From Candidatus Aquabacterium excrementipullorum (lineage in GTDB: Bacteria; Pseudomonadota; Gammaproteobacteria; Burkholderiales; Burkholderiaceae_C), in assembly GCA_019112875.1 (NCBI GenBank), contig DXIO01000041.1, forward strand, positions 1 through 38,599: a stretch of DNA of 38,599 nt, read 5' to 3'. The translations under genes were made by a program, and so were the position numbers. Of the stretch, positions 8,829 to 16,806 are shown in pieces. The first letter of the stretch is position 1, and each line of letters begins with the position of its first letter. The notes under the pieces are model-generated. The model did not search any database. It saw nothing but the letters and a program-made list of their open reading frames with translations, and was not told the origin of the DNA.

Positions 8829-9797
8829 TCAGAGCGGCGGCGGGTGGGCCGCATCGCGCACCAGGGACACCACCAGGCGCCCCACATCGGCCAGCACGGC
8901 CTCGCAGCCTTCGGTCGGCAAGGTGGCCTGCGTGAGGTAGGCCGTCACCAGCACCGGGCGGCGGCCCGGCGGCCAGAACACGGCCACGTCGTTGGCGGTG
9001 CCGGGTGTCCAGGTGCCAGTCTTGTCGCCCGCGCGCCAGTCAGGAGGCACCGGCTCGCGCAGGCGGCGCAGGCCGGTGCTGCTCTCGCGCATCCATCGCA
9101 CCAGCAGATCGCGCGAGGCGGGCGTCAGGGTGTCGCCCAGCACCATCTTCTGCAGTCCGGCCAGCATGGCGGCCGGCGTGGTGGTGTCGCGCTCGTCGAC
9201 GGGCGGCACGCTGGTGTTGAGCTCGGGCTCGTATCGGTCCAGGCGCGTGGTGGCGTCGCCCAACGAACGTTCGAAGGCGGTGAAAGCCGGTGGGCCACCC
9301 AGTTCACGCAACAGCACGTTGGCGGCGGTGTTGTCGCTCACGGTGACGATGGCACGCGCCAGTGCGGCCACGGTGATGCCGGCGTCGCCCGTGTGCCGCT
9401 CGGTGACCGGCGAGTACGCCACCAGGGCGCCCGGGTCGATCCGCAGCACGCGGTCCAGGCGCTCCTGGCCCTGGTCGACGCGCTGCAGCAGCAGCGCGGC
9501 CAGGGGCAGCTTGAAGGTGCTGCACATCGGGAAGCGCTCGTCGGCGCGGTAGCCCAGGCGCGACCCCGTGTGCAGATCGAGCACGGCCACGCCCAGGCGG
9601 CCACCGCTGTTGCGCTCCAGTGCCCACAGGCGCTGGTGCCAGGGGTCCGCATCGGGCGGACTGGCCGGGCCGGTGGCGTGATTGGCAGGCTGCGCGGCAT
9701 CGCGGGCGCAACCACCGAGCATCAGGCCCATGGCCGTGCCCGCGGCCCACAGGCCCAGGCGACGTCGTGGCGGAGACAGGGGTGTGCGTTCGTTCAT
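8829..9797 (-). CDS. Class A serine beta-lactamase, predicted lipoprotein
   Basis: The 322-residue protein carries the complete class A active site: S93-T-F-K96 (Ambler 70-73), S154-D-N156 (130-132), E190-P-E-L-N194 (166-170) and K259-T-G261 (234-236). It is therefore expected to hydrolyse beta-lactams by the acyl-enzyme route in the periplasm. The N terminus has the string RRRLG, a hydrophobic core and LGGC, with Cys30 as a likely lipidation site. This suggests a membrane-anchored enzyme and possibly Tat export. Cys92 precedes the catalytic serine, but the residue after KTGT is Trp, so the C69-C238 disulfide of class A carbapenemases is not expected. No divergent ampR-type LysR gene is present, and nothing mobile flanks it, so it looks intrinsic. 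The substrate range cannot be read. Confidence 0.92.
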   Translation of the reverse strand: MNERTPLSPPRRRLGLWAAGTAMGLMLGGCARDAAQPANHATGPASPPDADPWHQRLWALERNSGGRLGVAVLDLHTGSRLGYRADERFPMCSTFKLPLAALLLQRVDQGQERLDRVLRIDPGALVAYSPVTERHTGDAGITVAALARAIVTVSDNTAANVLLRELGGPPAFTAFERSLGDATTRLDRYEPELNTSVPPVDERDTTTPAAMLAGLQKMVLGDTLTPASRDLLVRWMRESSTGLRRLREPVPPDWRAGDKTGTWTPGTANDVAVFWPPGRRPVLVTAYLTQATLPTEGCEAVLADVGRLVVSLVRDAAHPPPL

Positions 9798-9867
9798 GGC
9801 ACCGGAGTATCCGCCGCCCAGCCGTTTTCTGCACGAAGCCTCACACCTGCCCCCGGATGACGCGGGC

Positions 9868-10923
9868 TCAGCCTTCTTCGGACGGCGTGGAGCATTCGGC
9901 GTCCGACGGGTTCACCGTGCAGCGCACCCGCTTGATCACGCGCAGGCCCTGCTTGTCGTAGATGCCCTTGTTGGCGATCTCGATGCGCGACTCGCGCAGC
10001 ATCAGGTTGTACTTGTTGGCGTTCTCGGGCGCCAGCTCCACCCAGGTGGCGGCGGGGATGCCGGCATCGGCGTTCTTGATCATGCCCATGGCGCGGTCGA
10101 ACTCGCCCACCCAGTAGCCACGGGACTTTTCGCCGAAGCCGGCCGGGAACTTGGGCTTGTTGAGCACCAGCTGGTAGGTCAGGATCATCAGCGGGAAGCG
10201 CGCGATGCCGCCCTTGGTGCCGATGCCCTTGCTCAGCTCCAGCGGCTTGTAGGCCAGCGAGGGCGCCGCGATCATGTCGACGCTGCCGTTGTTGAACTTG
10301 GTCGCGAAGTTGGTGATGTCGGCCGAGATGGGCTGGGCGCCGACGCGCTGGATCATCAGCGCCTGGGCCTTGTCGTAATCGAAGGCGGCGATCTTCTTGC
10401 CGGCCAGGGCCTCGACGGTGTTGATGCCACGGTCGCTGACCACGGGGTAGGCCGCGCCGAAGGGGAAGATGCCGCCGATCTCGTAGTGGCCCTCGTTCAT
10501 GAACTTGGCGCCCTGCGGTGCGGCGTAGGTCTGCACCACCTTGCGCACCACGTCGTAGCTGGCGGCCATGTCGATCTTGCCGCCCTTGACGATGGTGGTG
10601 GCGCCGAGCGTGTCGATGGCCCCGGCCACGCCGTTGAACTGGCGCGTGCGGAAGGCCGTGGCCAGCAATGCATCGCACTGGCCGGCGCGGAACTCGTCCA
10701 CCGCGACGGCTTCGTTGCTGTAGGCCTTGAGCTCCAGCGACACACCCTGCTTGTTCATGGCCACGGTGTAGTCCTTGGCCAGGTTGTAGGCATCGCCCGA
10801 GGTGCCGAGGATGTCGAACACGCAGACCTTCTGCGCGGCGATGGCGGCGGTGCTGGTGAACGAGGCGAGGGTGGCGGCCGTGCAGGCCAGGGCGATGCCC
10901 GCGAAGCGCGAGAGCTTGCTCAT
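9868..10923 (-). CDS. Periplasmic solute-binding protein-like
   Basis: The 351-residue protein starts at the ATG 10921-10923 with AGGA upstream; a longer in-frame extension to 11082 has no leader character. Residues 1-30 are a Sec signal peptide ending AAIAA-Q. The mature protein begins with a strand typical of periplasmic binding proteins (KVCVFDILGTSGDAY) and continues with the alternating helix/strand pattern of a two-lobe receptor. Two Cys lie near the C terminus. It resembles proteins annotated as putative solute-binding protein (DUF6091-like, distantly TRAP DctP-like), but that label is uncertain. No permease or ATPase gene is adjacent, so ligand and transporter are unknown. It is divergent from the VOC gene across 299 bases. 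Confidence 0.7.
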   Translation of the reverse strand: MSKLSRFAGIALACTAATLASFTSTAAIAAQKVCVFDILGTSGDAYNLAKDYTVAMNKQGVSLELKAYSNEAVAVDEFRAGQCDALLATAFRTRQFNGVAGAIDTLGATTIVKGGKIDMAASYDVVRKVVQTYAAPQGAKFMNEGHYEIGGIFPFGAAYPVVSDRGINTVEALAGKKIAAFDYDKAQALMIQRVGAQPISADITNFATKFNNGSVDMIAAPSLAYKPLELSKGIGTKGGIARFPLMILTYQLVLNKPKFPAGFGEKSRGYWVGEFDRAMGMIKNADAGIPAATWVELAPENANKYNLMLRESRIEIANKGIYDKQGLRVIKRVRCTVNPSDAECSTPSEEG

Positions 10924-11157
10924 GAGGGGTTCCTGTGTTGATGTGGGGTTGGTTTGCCGAGGCGACCTGCGGCAAGGGCGCGATGCTATCGACGCCCATC
11001 GATCCGGCAGGGCCGGGGTGTAACGACTTGCTGAGTTCGTTGCAGCGCGGGCGTCAGGCGCCCTGCTGGCGTTACATGACAAGGCTTTTTGTCACCAGGC
11101 TGCGGCATGGGCGCGACACGTCCCCCAGGGGCCATGAGCGCGCTGTTCATCAACTCA

Positions 11158-11175
11158 TGTGTACACCGTCCACAA
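11158..11175 (+). promoter_or_regulatory. Predicted TetR operator upstream of the VOC gene
   Basis: TGTGTACACCGTCCACAA, an imperfect palindrome (TGTGTAC-N3-GTCCACA), lies 48 bases upstream of the VOC start. The same element, identical at all 15 positions outside the 3-base spacer, occurs upstream of tetR at 12370-12387. Sharing between two promoters one gene apart makes it a strong operator candidate for the local TetR protein. Confidence 0.7.
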
Positions 11176-11222
11176 ATCATGATAGCGTGGCACCGCCCCC
11201 TTCAAACCAAGAGGACCACCCC

Positions 11223-11648
11223 ATGCACATCCAGCCCTACCTCTCCTTCAATGGCCGCTGCGAAGAGGCCCTGCACTTCTACCGCGACCAGCTCGGCGGC
11301 GAGATCACCGTGCTGATGCGCTTCAAGGACAGCCCCGAGCAGCCGCCCGAAGGCAGCATGCCCGCCGTCACGCCGGACAAGGTGATGCATTCGAGCATCC
11401 GCATCGGCGACAGCGAACTCATGGCGACCGATGGCGACTGCACTGGCTCCCTGGGCTTCCAGGGCATCTCGCTGACCCTGAGCGTGGCCACCGAGGCCGA
11501 GGCACGCCAGCGCTTCGATGCCCTGGCCGGTGGCGGGCAGGTGAGCATGCCGCTGGGCCGCACTTTCTTTTCGCCCAGCTTCGGCGTGGTCAAGGACCGC
11601 TTCGGCGTGACATGGATGGTGATCGTACCTGCGCCGATGCCGGATTGA
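11223..11648 (+). CDS. VOC family protein, PhnB-like
   Basis: The 141-residue protein opens with IQPYLSFNGRCEEALHFYRD and ends with DRFGVTWMV, the hallmarks of the PhnB-like branch of the vicinal-oxygen-chelate (glyoxalase/bleomycin-resistance) superfamily. These proteins are small cytoplasmic dimers built of beta-alpha-beta-beta-beta modules. Some bind metals and act on small electrophiles or antibiotics, but most of this branch has no assigned reaction. AGAGGA precedes the ATG. The gene is convergent with the TetR gene (14-base gap) and carries the same operator as tetR, which suggests that it is induced by the ligand of that repressor and may act in its detoxification. Confidence 0.87.
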   Translation: MHIQPYLSFNGRCEEALHFYRDQLGGEITVLMRFKDSPEQPPEGSMPAVTPDKVMHSSIRIGDSELMATDGDCTGSLGFQGISLTLSVATEAEARQRFDALAGGGQVSMPLGRTFFSPSFGVVKDRFGVTWMVIVPAPMPD

Positions 11649-11662
11649 TCCTCGCGCGGGCC

Positions 11663-12316
11663 TCAGGCCAGGCCTTGCTCCACCATGTCCAGCAGGCGCT
11701 GGCCCAGCGTGCGGGTCTGCGCAGCGCCCATCTCGCGCAGCGGGCCATCGATCACCAGCAGCGCCAGCCCATGCACCGCCGACCAGGCCAGGTAGGCAGC
11801 ATCGGGCCGCTTGCGGGCGGGCAGCAGGCCGGCGGCCACCATCTGGTCCAGCGCGGCACCCAATAGCTCGAAGGGATTGAGCCCGGTGTCGCCCGCCTTG
11901 GCGGGATCGGCCGCCACGCCAGGATCACCCGGCACCGAGAAGGCCGTGCGGAACAGCCCGCGCTCGGCCAGCGCGAAACGCATGTAGCCGGTGCCCACGG
12001 CGCGCAAGGCATGGCGCGCGGCCTCCGGCGCGGCGCGCTTGGCCTTGCCGCTGGGTGCCTTCAGTTCGGCCTCCATCGCGCGGGCCAGGGCCGAGAGCGC
12101 GGCGGAGCGCACGGCCTGCAGCAGATCCTCGCGGCTGGCGAAGTGGCGGTAGGCGGCATTGGGCACCACACCGGCGCGGCGCGTGGCCTCGCGCAGCACC
12201 ACGGCCTCGGGGCCGCCTGCGCGGGCCAGCTCGATGCCGGCGTCCAGCAGGGCCTGGCGCAGGTCGCCATGGCGGTAGGTGCTGCGCTTGGGCAGTGTCT
12301 CGGTGCTGCTTGTCAT
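11663..12316 (-). CDS. TetR family repressor with WHG C-terminal domain
   Basis: The 217-residue regulator starts at the ATG 12314-12316; an upstream in-frame extension is unlikely. Residues about 14-60 form a TetR helix-turn-helix (YRHGDLRQALLDAGIELA, then AGVVPNAAYRHFASREDLL). The C-terminal ligand domain contains WSAVHGLALL, the signature of the TetR_C WHG group. It should act as a dimeric repressor released by a small molecule. Predicted operators lie before its own start and before the VOC gene, so it probably represses itself and that gene. A weaker half-site near the divergent quinone-oxidoreductase start hints at a third target. The inducer is unknown; a quinone or other electrophile would fit the neighbours. 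Confidence 0.92.
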   Translation of the reverse strand: MTSSTETLPKRSTYRHGDLRQALLDAGIELARAGGPEAVVLREATRRAGVVPNAAYRHFASREDLLQAVRSAALSALARAMEAELKAPSGKAKRAAPEAARHALRAVGTGYMRFALAERGLFRTAFSVPGDPGVAADPAKAGDTGLNPFELLGAALDQMVAAGLLPARKRPDAAYLAWSAVHGLALLVIDGPLREMGAAQTRTLGQRLLDMVEQGLA

Positions 12317-12369
12317 CGTGACTCCGGGATGGGCTTTGCTGGTAGGCACCAGGGAGCAAGGTCCGCTTA

Positions 12370-12387
12370 TTGTGGACATCGTACACA
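12370..12387 (-). promoter_or_regulatory. Predicted TetR autoregulatory operator
   Basis: Read on the minus strand this is TGTGTACGATGTCCACAA, 54 bases upstream of the tetR start. It matches the VOC-promoter copy in both half-sites and in orientation relative to the gene. One mismatched pair separates it from a perfect palindrome. Confidence 0.7.
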
Positions 12388-12524
12388 AGCCTTCGCATGG
12401 TCGAGCTCGCGCCGGTCGCCCCCGGAAGGTTTCGATGACATGGACATCGCCGTGCGCCCAGCCAGGCCATGCACCATCGGTGTACTGTGTGGGCTTCGAT
12501 GTCCCCGCTTCACACTGACCTGTC

Positions 12525-13541
12525 ATGCCCATCCAGGAACCCGCCCTGCCCGAATCGATGCAGGAGATCACCATCACCGCACCCGGCGCGCCCGAGGTGC
12601 TGCAGGCCCGCACCGTGCCACTGCCCCAGCCCACCGAGGGCGAACTGCTGATCCGTGTCGAGGCCGCCGGCATCAACCGGCCCGATGTGCTGCAGCGCCA
12701 GGGCAAGTACCCGCCGCCGCCCGGCGCCAACCCCACGCCCGGGCTGGAAGTGGCCGGCGAGGTGGTGCGCGTGGGTCCGGGCGCGCAGGGCTTCGTGCCG
12801 GGCGACAAGGTGTGCGCGCTGGTCAACGGCGGCGGCTACGCGCAGTACTGCACCGTGCCGGCCACGCAGACCCTGCCCTGGCCCACGGGCCTGAGCGCGG
12901 TGCAGGCCGCGGCCCTGCCCGAGACCTTTTTCACCGTGTGGGCCAATGTGTTCATGATGGGCCGCGTGAAGGCGGGTGATTCGGTGCTGATCCACGGCGG
13001 CACCAGCGGCATCGGCACCACCGCGCTGATGCTGGCGCGCGAGTTCGGTGTGCGCGCCTTCGCCACGGCCGGCAGTGCGGACAAGTGCGAGGCCGTGCGC
13101 CAGCTGGGCGGCGAACCGATCAACCACCGCGAGCAGGATTTCAACCGCGAAGTGATGGCCGCCACGGGTGGGCGTGGCGTCGATGCGATCCTGGACATCA
13201 TGGGCGCGGCCTACTTCCAGCGCAACATCGCGACGCTGGCCGTGGATGGGCGCCTGCTCGTCATCGGCTTCCTGGGCGGCGCGCGTGCGGAGCAGTTGGA
13301 TCTGGTGACCTTGGCCAGCCGCCGCCTGACCATCACCGGTTCGACCATGCGGGGCCGCACACGTGATGAGAAGGCCGCCGTGGCCCGCGAGCTTCAGAGC
13401 CTGGTGTGGCCCGCGCTCCATGCCGGACGCTGCCTGCCGCTGATCCACGCCACCTTCCCGCTGGCGCAGGCCGCGCAGGCGCACCAGCTGATGGAGGATG
13501 GCGACCACATCGGCAAGATCGTGCTGGAGGTGGCGCACTGA
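12525..13541 (+). CDS. NAD(P)H-quinone oxidoreductase, PIG3 family
   Basis: The 338-residue protein is a zinc-free medium-chain dehydrogenase of the quinone oxidoreductase/PIG3 type, reducing quinones with NADPH in the cytoplasm. The N-terminal catalytic domain has AAGINRPDVLQRQGKYPPPP, the family hallmark, and GLEVAGEVV. The Rossmann domain carries IHGGTSGIGTTALMLA for NADPH. No zinc-ligand cysteines are seen at the usual sites. Two starts are possible, ATG 12525 and ATG 12558; the second fits the family N terminus (MQEITITAPGAPEVLQ) but neither has a good Shine-Dalgarno. The gene is divergent from tetR across 208 bases that hold the tetR operator and a weak half-site (GTGTAC, 12480-12485). 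Confidence 0.92.
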   Translation: MPIQEPALPESMQEITITAPGAPEVLQARTVPLPQPTEGELLIRVEAAGINRPDVLQRQGKYPPPPGANPTPGLEVAGEVVRVGPGAQGFVPGDKVCALVNGGGYAQYCTVPATQTLPWPTGLSAVQAAALPETFFTVWANVFMMGRVKAGDSVLIHGGTSGIGTTALMLAREFGVRAFATAGSADKCEAVRQLGGEPINHREQDFNREVMAATGGRGVDAILDIMGAAYFQRNIATLAVDGRLLVIGFLGGARAEQLDLVTLASRRLTITGSTMRGRTRDEKAAVARELQSLVWPALHAGRCLPLIHATFPLAQAAQAHQLMEDGDHIGKIVLEVAH

Positions 13542-13562
13542 ACCACGCCGCCAGGCAAGGGC

Positions 13563-14792
13563 TCAGACGGCCATCTCGGCCCGGTTGCGTCCGTGGTGCT
13601 TGGCGCGGTAGAGGGCCTCGTCGGCCCGCTTGATCAGCGCGGCGGGCAGCTCGCTGCCATGCGGCACGGTCGAGGCCACGCCGATGCTGCAGGTGATGCG
13701 CACCGGCGCGCCTTGGTAGGACAGGCTGATCTCGCGCACCTGCTCCAGCAGCCGTTCTGCCACGATGCGCGCGCCCTCGCCGTCGGTCTCGGCCAGCAGC
13801 ACCGCGAACTCCTCGCCGCCATAACGGGCGACGAAATCGGTGGAGCGGCCCATGCTTTCGCTGAGCGCGCGGCTGACGGCCTGCAGGCAGGCATCGCCGA
13901 ACGGGTGCCCATAGGTGTCGTTGATGGACTTGAAATGGTCCAGATCGACCAGCATCACGGACACCGGCGCGCCGTGCCGGCACTGCCGCTCCCATTCGTA
14001 CTGGAACTGGCGGTCGAAGTGCGGGCGGTTGGGGATCTGCGTGAGGCCGTCGGTCAGGCTGGCGAGCTCCAGGCTGCGCGCGCGTTCGTCGGACAGGCGC
14101 TGCGTCTGCAGCATGCGCCAATAGTCGTCATGCACCACACGCGATGAACGCACCAGGTAGACACCGAAGGCGCATTCCAGCGCGGCCATCATCAGGTGCG
14201 AGGCCGTGGGCTTGAACAGCTCGACGAGGAACACAGGCGCGATCATCAGGCCGGGGTAGCTCAGGCGCAGCGCCGGATGGATGCCCACCATGGTGTTGCC
14301 GCCAGCGCAAAAGCCGACCGTGGCGGCCAGCATCACCCAGGACAGCGTCTCGTCGGGCGCACGCACCATGCACAAGGCCGTGAGCAGCCCCCAGTAGAAC
14401 GCCATCAGCAGCGTGAGCAGCGTGAAACCCAGCGAGGTGGCGCGCAGGCGCACCGCCAACAGGCGTTCCAGGCGACGGTTCAGCCCCATGCGCACCAGCG
14501 CCAGCAGCCCCAGGCCCAGCACGTTCAGCCAGACGAACAGGGGCCAACGCTCGTGCGCGGCGGTGGCCAGCGACAGCGTGAACCAGATGGCAGGGTAGAC
14601 AAAGGTGCCCGTGGCACTGCGGGCCGCCGTGTCGAGCACGCAGCGCCGGGCCAGCTGTTCGTCGCTTTGGGGCGCTTGGGACTCCAGGGCGGGCAGCGAC
14701 GAGGCGGACCCCAGGGACGTGGACAAAGAGTGTTTCCAGAAAGAAAAGTCACCGTGGATATCGGGCGACGGCGGCTTCTCTTGAGCACACAA
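13563..14792 (-). CDS. Membrane-bound diguanylate cyclase (GGDEF)
   Basis: The roughly 409-residue protein makes cyclic di-GMP from two GTP. The N-terminal half has about six hydrophobic segments (residues about 60-210) without a recognised sensor name; the C-terminal half is a GGDEF domain with the active signature RYGGEEF. An RSTD sequence five residues before GGEEF is an intact inhibitory I-site, so product feedback is expected. No EAL domain is present. The start is uncertain: the frame opens after a TAA, and the earliest start-like codon is TTG at 14790-14792, with no ATG before about codon 113. Two palindromes sit directly upstream, between this gene and the DUF2239 gene, so both are probably under one repressor. 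Confidence 0.9.
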   Translation of the reverse strand: MCAQEKPPSPDIHGDFSFWKHSLSTSLGSASSLPALESQAPQSDEQLARRCVLDTAARSATGTFVYPAIWFTLSLATAAHERWPLFVWLNVLGLGLLALVRMGLNRRLERLLAVRLRATSLGFTLLTLLMAFYWGLLTALCMVRAPDETLSWVMLAATVGFCAGGNTMVGIHPALRLSYPGLMIAPVFLVELFKPTASHLMMAALECAFGVYLVRSSRVVHDDYWRMLQTQRLSDERARSLELASLTDGLTQIPNRPHFDRQFQYEWERQCRHGAPVSVMLVDLDHFKSINDTYGHPFGDACLQAVSRALSESMGRSTDFVARYGGEEFAVLLAETDGEGARIVAERLLEQVREISLSYQGAPVRITCSIGVASTVPHGSELPAALIKRADEALYRAKHHGRNRAEMAV

Positions 14793-14793
14793 T

Positions 14794-14806
14794 TTTACCC
14801 GGGTGA
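14794..14806. promoter_or_regulatory. Palindromic operator copy 1
   Basis: TTTACCCGGGTGA is a near-perfect palindrome centred on CCC|GGG at 14800/14801. It lies just upstream of the diguanylate cyclase and 28 bases from an almost identical second copy. Confidence 0.65.
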
Positions 14807-14821
14807 TATTGACGAACCATT

Positions 14822-14835
14822 TTTACCCGGGTAAA
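14822..14835. promoter_or_regulatory. Palindromic operator copy 2
   Basis: TTTACCCGGGTAAA is a perfect 14-base palindrome centred at 14828/14829, 63 bases before the DUF2239 ATG. Together with copy 1 it forms a tandem operator in the divergent promoter region. Confidence 0.7.
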
Positions 14836-14898
14836 TTAGCGGCACGTTTTCAGCAACACGCCAGATGCGCACCGCCCAACAGGTGCCCGGAGCCCACC

Positions 14899-15537
14899 AT
14901 GAACGCCGCCATCGACACGATCATCACCCCGTCAACGCCAGCGCAGTGGACCGCCTTCGCGGGCACGCGCCTGCTCAGCCGGGGCGCACCGCTGGACGTG
15001 GCCCTCGCGGTACAGGCATCGCTGCAGACCGATCCGAACGCCAGCGTGCTGACCTTCGACGACCAGACGGGGCGCCTGGTGGACCTGGACCTGCGCGGCA
15101 GCCGCGAGGACATCGCCGCGCGCCTGGCGCCCGCAACGGCACCTGCGGAAGTCGACACCGCCGACGCCCAGGCCCGCAGCCCCGGCCGCCCCAAGCTGGG
15201 CGTGGTCGCCCGCGAGGTGACGCTGCTGCCCCGCCACTGGGACTGGCTGTCGGCCCAGCCCGGCGGCGCCTCGGTGACCTTGCGCAAGCTGGTGGACAGC
15301 GCGCGCAACGCTTCCGGTGCCAGGGAGCGCATCCGCCAGGCCCAGGCCAGCGCCGACCGCTTCATGATGGCGATGGCCGGCGATCTGCCAGGCTACGAGG
15401 ACGCTGCCCGGGCCCTGTACGCCGGGCAGCGCGAGCGCTTCACCGAGTTGACCGAGCATTGGCCGGCGGACCTGCGCGATCACAGCCGGCGGCTGGCGGC
15501 GCCGGCGTTGGAGGCCACTGCGCCCGCCCAGACCTGA
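14899..15537 (+). CDS. DUF2239 family protein, putative DNA-binding regulator
   Basis: The 212-residue protein matches the DUF2239 pattern: an N-terminal domain (WTAFAGTRLLSRG, then a strand region with LTFDDQTGRLVDLDLRG) and a conserved block around residues 94-135. That block contains GRPKLGVVAREVTLLPRHWDWL, an AT-hook-like GRPK at 96-99, and QPGGASVTLRKLVDSAR. The second half is helical. The family has no assigned function known to me. The basic GRPK and the compact helix pair with Arg/Lys suggest nucleic-acid binding. GGAG precedes the ATG. The gene stands next to a tandem palindrome and is divergent from a diguanylate cyclase. A role as autoregulator of this intergenic region is my inference, not established. 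Confidence 0.85.
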   Translation: MNAAIDTIITPSTPAQWTAFAGTRLLSRGAPLDVALAVQASLQTDPNASVLTFDDQTGRLVDLDLRGSREDIAARLAPATAPAEVDTADAQARSPGRPKLGVVAREVTLLPRHWDWLSAQPGGASVTLRKLVDSARNASGARERIRQAQASADRFMMAMAGDLPGYEDAARALYAGQRERFTELTEHWPADLRDHSRRLAAPALEATAPAQT

Positions 15538-15543
15538 CAAGGC

Positions 15544-16743
15544 TCAGAACAGCGGCAACGACTCGCCCACGCGCCATGCGGCCTGCGGCTCTTCGGCCAC
15601 CACCGGCTCGCTGCCAGGCCGCCGCAGGTTCTCCACCTTCACGCCGATCAGGCGCAGGCGCTGATCCAGCGGCACGGTCTTGAGGCAGCGCCCGGCCCAC
15701 TGGCGGATGGTGGCCGCATCCTGCGTGTGCGCGGGCAAGGTCACCACGCGGGTCACGATCTTGAAATCGTCGTAGCGCAGTTTGACGCCCACGCTGCGCC
15801 CCTCGAAGCCCTTGCGCGCCAGGTCGCTGGCCACGTGCTCGCACAGGCGCGTGAAGATGGCGCCCAGCGCATCGCGGTCCTGCCGGGGATGCAGATCGCG
15901 CTCGAAGGTGGTCTCGCGGCTGAGCGACTTGGGCTCGCGGTAGGTCACGACGGGCCGATCGTCACGCCCATGCGCCGCCTCGTGCAGCCACTGGCCGTAA
16001 TTGGCGCCGAAGTTCTGCACCAGCCATTCGGGCGTGGCCGCGGCCAACTCCCCGATGGTGTTCACGCCCAGGCTTTCGAGCTTGGCGCTGGCCTTGGGGC
16101 CGATGCCGTTGATGCGCTTGGCCGGCAGCGGCCAGATGCGCTCGGGGATGCCAGCCATCTCCAGCAAGGTCAACCCGTCAGGCTTGTCCAGATCGGAACA
16201 CAGTTTGGACAGCAGCTTGTTGGGCGTGATGCCGACCGAGCAGCTCAGGCCCGTGGCCTGGTACACGGCGTCCTTCAGGCGTTGGCCCAGGGCGCGGATG
16301 CCGGCCAGGGGATCCTCGTCCGTCGTGTCCTGTGCGCCGGGGATGTCGGTGAGATCGAGGTAGATCTCGTCGATGCCCCGGTCTTCCATCACCGGCGCGA
16401 TCTCGGTGACGGCGGCCTTGAACAGGCGCGAATAGCGGCGGTACTCGTCGAAATCGGTGGGCAGCAGGATGGCGTCGGGCGCGAGCGCGGCGGCCTTCAT
16501 CAGCCCCATCGCCGAGTGCACGCCGAAGGCGCGCGCCGCGTAGGTGGCCGTGGTGACCACGCCGCGGCCTGCGTAATGGCGCAGCGTCGAGAAGCTCAGG
16601 GAGCCGTCGGGCTGGGGTTCGGGCTGGTGCCGACGCCCACCGCCGATGACCACGGGCTGGCCCTTGAGCTGCGGGTAGCGCAGCAATTCGACGGACGCGT
16701 AGAAGGCGTCCATGTCCAGGTGGGCGATCCAGCGTCGGCTCAT
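15544..16743 (-). CDS. dinB: DNA polymerase IV (Y family)
   Basis: The 399-residue error-prone polymerase carries out translesion synthesis. Catalytic acidic residues are present: D10 in HLDMDAFYASVE, and the Asp-Glu of RGIDEIYLDLT (near residue 122). A helix-hairpin-helix segment (INGIGPKASAKLESLGV) and the little-finger domain follow. The C terminus ends SLPLF, a sliding-clamp binding motif. An insert of about 15 residues after VVIGGG (RRHQPEPQPDGS) extends the fingers region, as seen in some proteobacterial homologues. The gene is convergent with the DUF2239 gene (6-base gap). I see no complete LexA box (CTGT-N8-ACAG) upstream, so SOS control is not evident. Confidence 0.96.
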   Translation of the reverse strand: MSRRWIAHLDMDAFYASVELLRYPQLKGQPVVIGGGRRHQPEPQPDGSLSFSTLRHYAGRGVVTTATYAARAFGVHSAMGLMKAAALAPDAILLPTDFDEYRRYSRLFKAAVTEIAPVMEDRGIDEIYLDLTDIPGAQDTTDEDPLAGIRALGQRLKDAVYQATGLSCSVGITPNKLLSKLCSDLDKPDGLTLLEMAGIPERIWPLPAKRINGIGPKASAKLESLGVNTIGELAAATPEWLVQNFGANYGQWLHEAAHGRDDRPVVTYREPKSLSRETTFERDLHPRQDRDALGAIFTRLCEHVASDLARKGFEGRSVGVKLRYDDFKIVTRVVTLPAHTQDAATIRQWAGRCLKTVPLDQRLRLIGVKVENLRRPGSEPVVAEEPQAAWRVGESLPLF

Positions 16744-16806
16744 GCTGGGCCGAACTGTAGCGCGCCCGCCTGGCGCGCGTCGCCGCAGGCCGATGTCAGG
16801 GCACTG

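Noticed and set aside
11077..11094. TGACAA-N6-TTGTCA inverted repeat between the solute-binding and VOC genes
   Set aside because: A real 6-base repeat, but short, with no second copy near any regulator and no clear promoter elements around it.
16744..16806. Possible LexA box upstream of dinB
   Set aside because: Only isolated CTGT or ACAG tetramers are present; no CTGT-N8-ACAG arrangement was found.
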